From Chondrilla cf. caribensis (taxonomy: Eukaryota > Porifera > Demospongiae > Chondrillida > Chondrillidae), in the NCBI GenBank assembly GCA_964020155.1, contig OZ026558.1, positions 3,282,074-3,346,073 of the forward strand: a stretch of DNA of 64,000 nt, in the 5' to 3' direction. Position numbers and translations under genes: made by a program. Below the pieces are notes generated by a model, which was not told the DNA's origin, ran no database searches, and saw nothing but the letters and a program-made list of their open reading frames with translations. Every line of letters begins with the position of its first letter. Within the stretch, counting starts at the first letter, position 1. Of the stretch, positions 13,301 through 23,314 are shown piece after piece.

Positions 13301-13499
13301 AAGTGTTAGTTATAATAAACCAGTCCTCACATTTCATTATCATAATCATACCCTCCTACGAGTATATAGGCCTATGTACTCAATGAATCGTACATATTGT
13401 ATATTATGGTTTTCAATAATGATATTCTTTATTTGTAGTAGATGTAATTTCAAACCATATTCTGACATGCTAAAGAGTAACTACGTAGCAGTAATATAA

Positions 13500-13822
13500 A
13501 ATTTTCAACCTGCCCATTCCATGTCATACATTTCTATATCAGGTTTAAAAAACATTCGATTTGATACAACAACCCCAGTACCATACAATCACAGTGAAAG
13601 TCACATCTTTTAGGGTTTTTCTTTTTCTGCTTTTCCGTTCATATTTCTGAATCATTTTTATTAGTGCTTTTTCTCTAGACATGATGTCAAAGTGCAATTG
13701 CTAGTTGTAACCAAAATCACTGCAACAAAGTAAAATTGATTAATTTGAAAAAGAACCCAACATATGACCGAGCTAATTCTATGTATCATAGTGACAGCTT
13801 CATAATAATAACGAGCCATGCC
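13500..13822. repeat. Dispersed repeat shared with about 16340-16650 and 30130-30450
   Basis: Motifs TTTGATACRACAACCCCAGT and ATGAAAGTCA..CTTT occur in the same order in three places. Always next to the RT relic and the hairpin module, so the three form one duplicated block. No frame open. Confidence 0.65.
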
Positions 13823-14090
13823 TTACTCTGCAGCCTTTGAAAATGATTCAGATAAACCTTGAGAAGTCAATACTTTAGTTCTGCACTTGATATACATTGA
13901 GTGTAGAATTATCTTATGATTCACCCCTAGGTCCTGCAGTCTCTGCCACTGCTTGTGATGCGGAATGCCATCAAATGCCTTCTTGAAGTTGGCAAACATG
14001 TAATCAATTTCTTTTTTTCAGTAATTTTTTCTGGATGGCAGAGTGAAGAACAAAGGCAGTGTCTGTAGTTCTATAATCAATTAATCTACA
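13823..14090 (-). mobile_element. LINE-type reverse transcriptase relic
   Basis: Reverse-strand translation gives RTTDTAFVLHSAIQKKL, then, after a frameshift in an A-run, MFANFKKAFDGIPHHKQW..LQDLGV, ending in a stop at 13825-13823. This corresponds to the non-LTR RT segment (R.TTDAIF.L...I) leading into motif A (F.DF.KAFD.IPH..LW..L...G). The motif-A Asp is Asn (FANF) but KAFD is kept. The catalytic YxDD region is absent. A dead fragment, duplicated at 16900-17170. Confidence 0.7.
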
Positions 14091-14165
14091 GATTAAATAT
14101 TGAACAATAGTCAAGACAATAATGGCCAGTATGATCAGTATTTGTTCAGTAGAATGTGCTATAAC

Positions 14166-14222
14166 AACAATTCACGCTCTGATGTGCCACTTTACATGTG
14201 GCACATCAGAGCGTGAATTGTT
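14166..14222. repeat. Perfect 25-bp inverted repeat with 7-nt loop
   Basis: Left arm 14166-14190, loop TTTACAT 14191-14197, right arm 14198-14222, all 25 pairs Watson-Crick. Core of the arm: CACGCTCTGATGTGCCAC. Copies at 17478-17534 (one mismatch) and half-copies near 30838, 24008 and 60085 show it belongs to a dispersed module. Confidence 0.9.
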
Positions 14223-14460
14223 TGCATGTACATGCACCCTCCTAGTGGCACTACAGACCTGTTGGTTACCAACAATATTATGTATTTTGTCCTCATTTAC
14301 CGTGACCCAGTGTCCATCTGCATGTTATAGCTGTATTATATTTATCATACTTTTCTACGTATGCATAGGTACTATTATGTTGGGGACCAGAGAAGTAATT
14401 ACTGCTATTCCACCCAAGCTCATACGCTGGTCCAACAAAAACGGGTCTTCTAGCTCCTAA
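14223..14460. repeat. Dispersed module M (hairpin-rich), truncated copy
   Basis: Begins CTACAGACCTGTTGGTTACC and continues through a GTTGGGGACCAGA block. Fuller copies: 17535-18190, 23950-24660, 30830-31640, 47740-48480, 54670-55380 and 59945-60840. The module contains several short self-complementary strings (TTGGTTACCAA, CCTCCTGGAGG). Identity as SINE or MITE is not resolved. Confidence 0.6.
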
Positions 14461-14501
14461 ATTGTGGACTTTGATGTTAAATTTGATCTGCCATAACTAA
14501 G

Positions 14502-14726
14502 CTAATTTTTATAGTAATTAAGGCCTTTACTTCCCATTTCTCCTTTGAGACCTCTGGGTCCAGCTGGTCCGATGTCTCCTGTATCTCCTTTTGGTCCAGG
14601 AACACCTCGTACAGCTACACTCAGACTGACTTCTCCTGTTGGATTCTCAATACACTGTGTGTCATTCTGTGAGACAACATTGGTCACAAGACAGCCAATG
14701 ATCAGAGGCAGCAAGACGGAGTTCAT
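14502..14726 (-). pseudogene. Short-chain collagen, truncated 5' stub
   Basis: Signal peptide ([20 protein letters not shown]), N-terminal Cys segment and the first eight Gly-X-Y triplets match the intact copy. Homology then stops abruptly near 14528 and runs into unrelated sequence giving LNYYKN and a stop. The break is clean, and the promoter side is retained. It would encode at most 74 residues, without trimerisation or globular domains. Best read as a truncated duplicate. Confidence 0.85.
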
Positions 14727-14794
14727 GTTACTATATAACTGAAATGCAGCTAGCTCTTTTATTTTGTTGGTTCCTTAAATACAGTGACTTATTA

Positions 14795-14804
14795 CCTTAT
14801 ATGG
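14795..14804 (-). promoter_or_regulatory. CCTTATATGG element upstream of the collagen stub
   Basis: Same decamer and same spacing (about 70 bp from the ATG) as upstream of the intact copy, in the same conserved block. Confidence 0.5.
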
Positions 14805-15109
14805 ATGTATCTATGAATATCCATAATTTGTATATTGGGGCCGCAGAGGTTATTGAATGGATAATTCGTGTGGTAATATATTTTCAAATGTATTATATTT
14901 CCTTTGTGTTGCATTTGTGCCTTGTTGGTTAACATACCAACTATATATAAGAACTGGCAATAAGCTTTGATTCCAAAATTAAGTATCAGTGCTTTGTAAT
15001 TGATTGTTCAATTGATGAGTGTTTGAGTAATGAGTTGGGGTGGGTTCCTATTCTACTGTCATAAGTAATTTATTTTATTCTTCAATTTGCTAGCACTGCT
15101 AATGATTAC

Positions 15110-15697
15110 CAGAAACCACGGAATTGTCTCCTCAGCAGCATTAGTGACCCTGCTGACCCTCGAAGCCATTGAAATGAACCATTAGCACTGCTTAAGAACA
15201 AGACAAGGTTCATGAACCAGTTGGTCATAATAAATATGTTTATGCATTTCATTCCCATCATGTGAGTGAATTTTAGCAGTGATTTCTCTCTGTCTTGTCT
15301 TGCTTAGTCAATAGTACATCAAAAATGCAATAAATGTGAACCAATAATTTGTCAATTTGCTGCACTACTATTGATAATCAGATTTGATATCAGAATTGAT
15401 CAATTATTTGATTAATCATCCCAGCGTTATTTCATATACACAGGGTGTAGTATGTAGTATCTCTACAGGAAACTCATGCATGTATTGACAGTTAGTTTAA
15501 AGCATGTGATTAGTCAATTGTCACCTACTCAGTGTACATAACCACCATATGCATATGAAATTTTATTCAATATTACTACATCAGACATATTGTAATAGTT
15601 ACATGAAAGAATTGTCTACTCAGCAGTATTCATTAGTGAACCTGCTAGCCATTGGAACCATTGAAATGAACCATTAGCACTACTTAAAAGACAAAGG

Positions 15698-15740
<43 letters not shown>

Positions 15741-16000
15741 GTTATATATACTGAACCTGTTGGTCATAATATGCATGTTGACACATTTCATTCCCACCAC
15801 TTGAGTGTATTGTAATAGTAGTTTCTTCATGTCCTGGTGTGCTTATACAATATTATATTTACTAGTGCCTCAAACATGTAATATATTTGAGCCAATGAAA
15901 TTGTCTATTCAGCAGCCTTCATTAGTGAACCTGCTGACACTTGAAGACATTAAAGTGAACAATCAGTAAGTCCAGAAATATTAGTCATAATAAACCAGTC
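15110..16000. repeat. Tandem repeat units upstream of collagen stub
   Basis: Two to three diverged copies of the 534-bp unit (anchors near 15165, 15655 and 15940), in the same position relative to the collagen ATG as at 11670-13300. The second copy carries a (TA)n insertion. Confidence 0.75.
15701..15735. repeat. (TA)n microsatellite
   Basis: About 17 uninterrupted TA dinucleotides inside a 534-bp repeat unit. Confidence 0.95.
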
Positions 16001-16339
16001 ATTGTGTTCCATTGCTTAAGTAAATTACAACAGCTAATGTAGTTCCTCTATGTAAGGTCCCAATTACACAGTATAACCCATTGCATGTACCATTGTGTAG
16101 ATGCATGCGATTATCATAATCACACCCTCCTACTAATTACCTATGTGCATAAATTTACACTGTTCCACCAACGTGTACATGCAAATATTTCATACCGAAG
16201 GTATTGGCTGTGTGACATTGTAAATACAGTATATGTACTAATTGATCATGACATATTGTATATTATGGTTTTCAATAATTAATATTATTTATTCATAGTA
16301 GATGCCATTGCAAACCATATTTTGACACACTAAAGAGGA

Positions 16340-16899
16340 ACTAGCAGCAAAGTTTTCTATCTATGCATTTTATGTCATACATTTCTACATCAGGTTTGAA
16401 CCCCTTTGATACGACAACCCCAGTACCATACGATCACAGTTTTGAGTGATCCAACGACCACAATGAAAGTCATACCTTTCAAGTCTTTTTTCTCATTCAG
16501 TTCTTATTTCGTTATAAATAATGCTTGCTTTTTCTCGGGACATGATGTCAAAGTGCAATGGCTAGGGGTAATCAAAATCACTGCGACAAAGTAAATTTCT
16601 TGGTAAAAGAAAACAACTGAACCGAACTGATTCTATTATGGTGACGGCTTCATAATAATAATGAGCCAATCCAGTGGAGGTGGAACATAAACTCCAAACT
16701 ATCTCAAATGGTATGGTCAGCTAGACCTGTGGCTATCATGTCTCCAGTGGCAGGTTCACTCACAGCCAAATTCAACATTCTTTTAGCCTATAGCCAAATT
16801 GTAGATTTAGTTATCATTACTTACAGCATGTTTATTTGTTTATTCACTAAAACATTATCTCCCAATTAAACTATCAATATCTGAGGTTACAGCCTTGCC
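16340..16899. repeat. Dispersed repeat block, second copy
   Basis: Homologous to 13500-13822, plus an extra piece (CAAATGGTATGGTCAGCTAG) that also occurs at 30480-30600 and 46905-47060. No gene recognised. Confidence 0.6.
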
Positions 16900-17170
16900 T
16901 TACTCTGCAGCCTTTGAAATTGATTCAGATAAACCTTAGGAAGTCAATACTGTAGCTCTGCATTTGGTATACATTGAGTGTAGAATTATCTTATGATTCA
17001 CCCCTAGGTCCTGCAGTCTCTGCCACTGCTTGTGATGCGGAATGCCGTCAAATGCCTTCTTGAAATTGGCAAACATGTAATCAATTTCTTTTTTTCAGTA
17101 ATTTTTTCTGGATGGCAGAGTGAAGAACAAAGGCAGTGTCTGTAGTTCTATAATCAATTAATCTACAGAT
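16900..17170 (-). mobile_element. LINE-type RT relic, second copy
   Basis: Nearly identical to 13823-14090, including the frameshift and the stop, so both derive from one already dead insertion. It carries the KAFDGIPH motif-A landmark. Confidence 0.7.
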
Positions 17171-17477
17171 TAAATATTGAACAATAGTCAAGACAATAAT
17201 GGCATAATGGTGGACATGTACGTATGTATAATACCGGTTAACAAAATAAAACAATGACATTGTTACAATTCCTGACGATAATTTTTTCTGTAATATATAA
17301 TACAATGCAAAACGTATGTATTATGTATGCAAATAATATATAATACACATATTTATAATGGAATAAATAAGTACTGCACACTCTCCCTTTGAAGAGAAGA
17401 AGACTCTAGCCACATTGCCACATTGAATAGAGACCATGCAAAATGATCAGTATTTGTTCAGTAGAATGTGCTATGAC

Positions 17478-17534
17478 AACAATTCACACTCTGATGTGCC
17501 ACTTTACATGTGGCACATCAGAGCGTGAATTGTT
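17478..17534. repeat. 25-bp inverted repeat, second copy
   Basis: Arms 17478-17502 and 17510-17534 with the same TTTACAT loop. One arm base has changed (CACACTC versus CACGCTC), leaving 24 of 25 pairs. Confidence 0.85.
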
Positions 17535-18190
17535 TGCATGTACACACACCCTCCTAGTGGCGCTACAGACCTGTTGGTTACCAACAATATTATGTATTTT
17601 GTCCTCATTTACCGTGACCCAGTGTCTATCTACATGTTATAGCTGTCCATATTTATAATATAGTTATCACACTTTTCTACGTATGCATAGGTACTATTAT
17701 GTTGGGGACCAGAGAAGTAATTTGGCATTTCTCACTGGTCACCACAGGCTACCATGTCCATGTCACATAGCAAGTTAAAACAATATTAATACTGATCCAT
17801 GTACACCCTCCTGGAGATGTTGAGGACCGGGTGGTGACCAACAAGGTATTCTAATGCTGACCACTACAACCTCTCCAGTATATATGATATGTATGATAAT
17901 GCATGTACAATTATTGTATGCACACTGTATGTGTAATGTATATATGCATTTGTGTGCATGCATAAATATTATACAAACAACAGTTATTCCTACATTTCCT
18001 TTTTGTAGATGTTGAAATTGGCATTGAATTCATACCATTGCAAGCATTTTGTCCTCTTGCAGTCTGTTGAGGGAACTCACTCATAAGTTTACATTTTGTG
18101 CAGCAGTTTCAGTGTACTTTTTGTGATTATTATTATAAATTTGATATTTTTCATTCCAATTATTGATGTGTGAATATATTATTTTTTTGT
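17535..18190. repeat. Dispersed module M, long copy
   Basis: Contains the blocks CTACAGACCTGTTGGTTACC, GTTGGGGACCAGA, TGAGGACCGGGTGGTGACCA and, near 18008, an exon-like string after TTTTTGTAG (ATGTTGAAATTGGCATTG). The same order is found in each copy of the receptor-array unit. Confidence 0.6.
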
Positions 18191-18196
18191 GTATTA

Positions 18197-18784
18197 CAGT
18201 GAAACCTCTCTAAACCGAACACCCCTGGGACAAATAAAAATGTTCACTTTAGAGGGGTTGTCGGATTAGTGAAGTTCCACATATTTCTCAGATAGCAAAC
18301 ATTGCATTATTAAAATTGTTGTGATACATCAACATCCAATGGCAAGAAGTAGAATAGTATAGCCATTACAAGCATGTTAGAAAAAAGGAACAGAACTTAT
18401 GTGAAATTATAATTCAACTCTAAAAAGAAACAGTGGATTTTACAACCCTGAACTTTTCACTTAATGTCTTTAGAGTTGGCTTGGGGAGAGTCTCAGAGAC
18501 TTTAATCAGCTTAATTCAACAAGGGACAATTCTAGCCTCCTCGTTTTGGACTAGGTTCTGACATGAGCAATAACACTTATATGGCAATAACGTTCACACT
18601 TAGACAGCTGCAGTTTGCACAAGGTTGATTTTTACACTAAATTGGGTTTTGGGACCCAAACTTCCGTTCGGTTTTCGGAATGCAGAGTTTTCGGTTTAGA
18701 AAGGTTGTTTTGTAACACATGAAAAATTTTCAATTTACAGAGAATTCCGGATTACTGTGGGTTTGATTTAAAGGCGTTTCACAG
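18197..18784. mobile_element. pogo/Tigger-like MITE, about 588 bp
   Basis: Begins CAGTGAAACCTCTCTAAACC after TA. The right end is a degraded inverse of the left (AAAGGCGTTTCACAG) followed by TA. Size, TA flanks and ends match the copies at 24665-25251 and 55382-55967. No transposase frame is present. Confidence 0.75.
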
Positions 18785-18814
18785 TATATAACAGTATCCT
18801 TTTTTAATTTTTTC

Positions 18815-19330
18815 AGATTTTGAAACTGATATTAAAACCATTGCACTGTTTGGTGAAAGATTTACTTTTTCCTGCTTTGCCTAATTTGCAAGATTATTTA
18901 TATATCCATGAGCATATAATGATGGTAGAGTGAACAATACATCGCTACTGTAACTAATACCACAACTGTAACTATAACTAGATTAATTATTGGATTTCAA
19001 GGCAAAAACTTGTACAGTAACTATAACCAAAACTTAGGAATGGGCTATATGCTATAACCAAAACTAAAATTCTATTTTCCATCATCATGTAAATAACTAT
19101 AACCATTACTAAAAAGGCTTGTGTTAGCTAAAACAACACTAATTCCAAATCAGCAATGTATGCGTGTGTTTTTGTGTATTATGTGTGCACATAACAGTAT
19201 CCTCATTTTATGTTTTCATATTTTGAAACTGATATTAAAACCATTGTACTGTTTGGTGAAAGATGTATGTTTTCCTGCTTTGCCTAATTTGTATGGTGTT
19301 CAGGTTCTCCTGATCATCACATTAGTAATT
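18815..19330. repeat. Exon-like module E, two copies
   Basis: The string TTTGAAACTGATATTAAAAC recurs at about 18820 and 19210. Each time it is preceded by a pyrimidine tract or TTTTCA and is followed about 80 bp later by GTGTTCAGGT or a derivative. In several copies a frame reads ILKLILKPLHCLVKDV..FPALPNL. Others have stops, so coding is not supported overall. It recurs upstream of each receptor promoter. Confidence 0.5.
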
Positions 19331-19442
19331 TGAAGGTTTATTAGATTCAGGTACATATGTATGTACTAATATTGAAACTCTACTATTAATGTGATTTTAT
19401 AGGTATAACATTATTATAATGTATGATATATAGTGAGTACTG

Positions 19443-19476
19443 TATAAGCAGCTATATATGACAGTGTGTGTCACTG
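19443..19476 (+). promoter_or_regulatory. Core promoter of receptor gene 19540-21532
   Basis: TATAAG at 19443-19448 and TCACTG at 19471-19476. The distance from the first T of TATA to the A of TCA is 30 bp, the expected TATA-to-initiator spacing. Transcription would start near 19473, about 67 nt before the ATG. The block is conserved in the other intact copies. Confidence 0.7.
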
Positions 19477-19539
19477 AATATCTTAATTTGAATCACTACA
19501 TACTTTGTCAGTATACTGGTGTGGTGTTACTGGAACAAT

Positions 19540-21532
19540 ATGTTCACCCTATCCCTGTCTGTGGTGCTCTCCATTGCTGTTAATGTCTTCACTTTTGGAG
19601 AGAGAGTACAGGAATACAGTAAGTGTCTGTCCACCTTCAAAGAGATTCAAAAGGCCTATCTCAGGGGAGACTACTATCCTACCGATGTGGAGAATTCTGT
19701 ATTTGATCTTGATATAATCCATAGATATCAGAGGGGAGTAGCTATAGCTAGCGGATTTTACCGTCTCACTTACAAATCTCAAGATGGGAATATCTCTCTA
19801 ACTAGCTTGGATGACTTCAGGAAGTGCTGTTACCCCGACAAAGACAACAATAGTTGTGTCATGATTGTAATTCTCAACTCTCCAGTGTTCACCATACTTC
19901 ATCCACTACTCCTACGCTACTTCTCAGTTGCAAGAAATCTTCTTTCCATTGCATTACAAGGAGATGCACCTGGTCCTTTCACACGTGGAAGTTCATTTGG
20001 TGTGACATGTTGGAACTTGCCTCCAGTTTGTGACAATGCCTCAAGTAATATTAAACGCTCCCTTGTGTACTTTACTGAACAGGTACTTATGTTCATACTA
20101 CATGTGTTTGTATACATGACATTGTGTGCAATGTTTACTGAACTTTACACCTACTGTTGTGTGTATGTATGTATGTCTGTGTATATGTATGTGTTACATA
20201 TTTTTTGTGTTGTACATGTGTGCATGTACGTATGTACTGTTGTGCGTTTGTATAATGCAGTAGAAACTCCTTAAGGCAGACTATAAGGGACTCACAAAGT
20301 CAGTTCTTGTTATTTGATCTTCTTATCAGTGTTTGCTTACTATGTGTACAACAAATCAAATAATGCTCAAAAATTGGTTTGTGTTAAGCAAAAAATTGTC
20401 TCTAGGGTGCTTGTCTTAATGAGGTTCCACTGTATGACATTGTACAATCATTATTATTGTAGCATTAATAATATAAACAGGATTACTGTAACATGCGTAG
20501 CAATCAGTTTAAATGTTATCACTTTTTAATTCAGTTAATTAATATATTATTTCTCCATAGTTTGAAGAACTGGCTAAATATGGTCATTCTGTAAGCTCCA
20601 TGACCGGCTATCAAAGATTTGTTTCTGGAAATCACAAAGGTCAAGGATTTTGCAATGATTGGTTCAGGAATTGTTGGAAAAAGTACATAATGATATTACT
20701 TCCTGCTGGCATTGTATTCACGATTGGGCCCCTCACTCTTCTGCTACTCAACAAACACAAGTCATACTTGAAAGGTGTCACAAAACACTCCAGATTTGCT
20801 AACCACTTCCTGTATTCTGTAATGATAACCAGTGTGCTAGGAGCTCTATGCATGTACACTAGTCTGGTCATGGGTGTTTATAGCTTCTCAAAATTCCTCT
20901 TTTCTGACAAACACTACAATCCTGAGCTCTTTCAGAGTGATGTTGTAGTAGGTGTAAGTTCTGTTTCCATGGTCACTATTGCCATAGTAACACAGTTTCC
21001 CTTTGTTTTCTACTACTTCTGGAAGCATTTTTCTTCCAACACAACCAAACCATTGATCAAAGTGGTGACATGTGTTGGTTGGTGTTGGGTTGTTGTATTT
21101 GTGCAAATCTTGTCTTTCTTCACCTTCCACCTTCTGATTTTATTGACGGTTAATCCAGTGACTTCTGTCATACACACTTGCCTGACACTTTCCATCATCC
21201 TGACTTTGACAATGATTCTCTTGACCATCTCTACTTGTTGTCAACGTCCTTATTGTTCTATTACCAAATGCAGTAAGCTCTCACTTGCAGTCATTTGGAT
21301 TCTCACTGCAGATATGTCGTTGTATTTGCTTACAGAAATGTATGATAGTGAGGAGGCTCCCAACACTCATGGGGTGAATGTGGTCGGCATCATCTTTTCG
21401 CTTGCTTCTTCAACCATTCTCTCCACATTTGTTTACTTGGCCAAGATGTACGTCCAACAGAAGATCAGAGGAGAGATGAATTTACCTGAGCTGCAGCCAC
21501 TGGTCCAGCAAAGACATATACGTATGGATTGA
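19540..21532 (+). CDS. Putative seven-transmembrane receptor of unrecognised family (intact, two exons)
   Basis: Exons 19540-20082 and 20561-21532, phase-0 intron CAG|GTACTT...CCATAG|TTTGAAG; 504 residues. The signal peptide is MFTLSLSVVLSIAVNVFT. The ectodomain (about 20-222) has Cys29, 96, 97, 106, 157, 164, 212 and 219 and sequons at N84, N103 and N166. Seven hydrophobic segments follow: about 223-244, 264-287, 309-334, 347-376, 381-404, 421-439 and 453-475. Loop charges fit N-outside: basic first loop (NKHKSYLKGVTKHSR), acidic last outer loop. The third inner loop is Cys-rich (CCQRPYCSITKC). No DRY, NPxxY or GPS motif. The 28-residue tail ends RHIRMD. The ATG was chosen because the frame upstream has no other ATG and the signal peptide starts there. 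Role (cell-surface receptor) is inferred; family unknown to me. Confidence 0.85.
20258..20432. mobile_element. Intronic MITE with CAGT..GAA terminal inverted repeats
   Basis: Left end CAGTAGAAACTCCTTAAG, right end CTTAATGAGGTTCCACTG followed by TA; the ends are imperfect inverse complements. About 175 bp, no frame. Present at the same place in the intron of nearly every receptor copy (e.g. 26330, 38470, 43115, 49610, 50945, 57045, 59695, 61910), so it entered before the array expanded. Confidence 0.75.
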
Positions 21533-21908
21533 TACACGGCGTGTGACAGATTATTCTTATGATGCCGTATGTACATGTGTATGTATGTGTGTTTCTGCAT
21601 ATGTATAATATATGTACGTATCTGTGTGAACCTTACATAGTTACAACATGCAATACACCATTATCACTTTCAAGCATTTACATTATTATAAAAATATTAG
21701 TTGTACATTATTGGTAGGAAGTACATACATGCTGGAATGACTCTCATCATAATTATAATAATTTTTATTCTACATTACAGTATTATTGGCAATGTTAATT
21801 ACTATAACAACTAGTACTATCACAGTATAATCAGTTAACATGTTATTATATGAACAATAGCTTATAATATAGTTTGAGAATAAAGTTATAAAGTCATAAT
21901 TGATATAG
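21533..21908. other. 3' flank of receptor gene
   Basis: AT-rich 3' region shared by the receptor copies. AATAAA at 21879-21884 is a candidate poly(A) signal, about 350 bp after the stop. Confidence 0.45.
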
Positions 21909-22574
21909 TTAGTGTGGCAACTGGACATTGCCTTCACTGACTGCTAGCTGGATTGACTCTGGACCTCTAACTGCGTAGCCGGATTTCGAGCGGGCACCTC
22001 TTATGCACAAGATAGCTGATCTCAATAGCGAGAAACTCAAGTGGCATCTCATCCATCCCATCACAATATGGTATGGCTGTTTTCTTTTGCTGGCTATTTG
22101 GGAGGCTAAACGTTTGTAGAAAATGTTGGCTGCTTTTCCCATTCCTCCTGTCGTGCTAAAAACAAGTGGGGTGAAGGATCCATGTTCAATGTCACAGATT
22201 TGCTGTTCGTACATTCTCTTCTTTGCTTTTTCATGGAAAGTGTATCGTGATGATAGTGGGTGCTGTCGGTTGGTTTGCGCGTTAGGGTTAAACACCTTTA
22301 CGTCAAAAAATGCGCGTTGTTGTGGACAGCCCCAGAATCCTTTTGCTCTGATGTCCACTCTAGCTCCATCTTGTACATTTGTGCTGGCTAATCTCATCTG
22401 CTCTCCTTCTAGTGGTGTCAGTTCCGGTTCCGTACACACATCAGAACATACTTCTGTCAGCACCCAATGAGTGGAAATGTATTTATTATATGGATTGGGG
22501 GATTGGGAATTATTTATATATCTATGAGCATAATATAATGATGGTAGAGTGAACAATATTATAATATTATACAT
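21909..22574 (-). mobile_element. Retroelement-derived endonuclease-like C-terminal ORF
   Basis: An open 221-codon frame with LTEVCSDVCTEPELTPL, DGARVDIRAKGFWG, AFFDVKVFNPNA, HEKAKKRMYEQQI, IEHGSFTPLVFSTTGGMG and MRCHLSFSLLRSAILCIRG. I recognise this string as the C-terminal region of repeated RT-linked proteins common in sponge, cnidarian and fish genomes. The D..(11)..FFDVK pattern resembles a PD-(D/E)XK nuclease core (inference). No RT or zinc-knuckle part is next to it. The N-terminal about 25 residues (MYNIIILFTLPSLY) are probably flanking sequence. Almost identical copy at 52601-53263. Confidence 0.6.
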
Positions 22575-22594
22575 GTAAAATACATCGCTACTGT

Positions 22595-23230
22595 AACTAA
22601 TACCACAACTGTAACTATAACTAGATTAATTGGATTTCAAGACAAAAACTGGTACAGTAACTATAACCAAAACTTAGGAATGGGCTATATGCTATAACTA
22701 AAACTGAAATTCTATTTTCCATCATCATGTAAATAACTATAACCATTACTAAAAAGGCTTGTGTTAGCTAAAACAACACTAATTCCAAATCAGCGATGTA
22801 TGCGTGTGTTTTTGTGTATTATGTGTGCACATAACAGTATCCTCATTTTATGTTTTCATATTTTGAAACTGATATTAAAACCATTGTACTGTTTGATGAA
22901 AGATGTACTCTTTCCTGCTTTGCCTAATTTGTATGGTGTTCAGGTTCCCCTGATGAGTATACAGAATACAGAATATGAGAATACATGAGTATTTGAAGGA
23001 TTATTACATTCAGAAAGATTATTACATTCAGGTACCATGTACGTATGTACTAATATGTGCCACTCTGTAAATGAAACTTTACTGTCAGCATCATGTCAGT
23101 ATCAGGATTATAAAGATATAACAATAACGTATGTACTATAATATTTACTGCCCTATATACCTATGAAACTCTACTGTTAATGTGATTTTATTGGCATAGC
23201 ATTATTATAATGTATAATATATAGTGAGTA
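22595..23230. repeat. Repeat block with module E upstream of lone exon A
   Basis: Contains TAACTATAACCATTACTAAA tracts and module E near 22865. Matches 53290-53920 with few differences, as part of the large segmental duplication, and 18950-19310 in part. Confidence 0.65.
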
Positions 23231-23314
23231 CTGTATGGACAGCTATAAATGACAGTGTGTACCACTGAATATCACTACTTTGTCGGTATACTGGTGTGGT
23301 GTTACTAGAACAAT

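Noticed and set aside
18008..18070. Exon-like ATGTTGAAATTGGCATTG string after TTTTTGTAG in module M, considered as a coding exon
   Set aside because: It runs into a stop soon after, and frames are not conserved between copies; treated as part of a repeat module.
19519..19539. Start at GTG upstream of MFTLSLS
   Set aside because: GTG is not a normal eukaryotic start; the first ATG gives a good signal peptide and lies about 67 nt after the predicted transcription start.
20600..21532. Reading exon B alone as a complete gene starting at MTGYQRF
   Set aside because: The frame is open 13 codons further up to a conserved acceptor CCATAG, and exon A ends in a matching phase-0 donor; an exon-B-only protein would have no signal peptide.
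19540..21532. Assignment to rhodopsin-like, adhesion or glutamate GPCRs
   Set aside because: No DRY/ERY, no NPxxY, no GPS cleavage motif and no Venus-flytrap-sized ectodomain were seen.
22123..22470. 115-codon + strand frame (and its copy at 52815)
   Set aside because: Antisense to the endonuclease-like ORF, whose - strand translation has recognisable conserved motifs.
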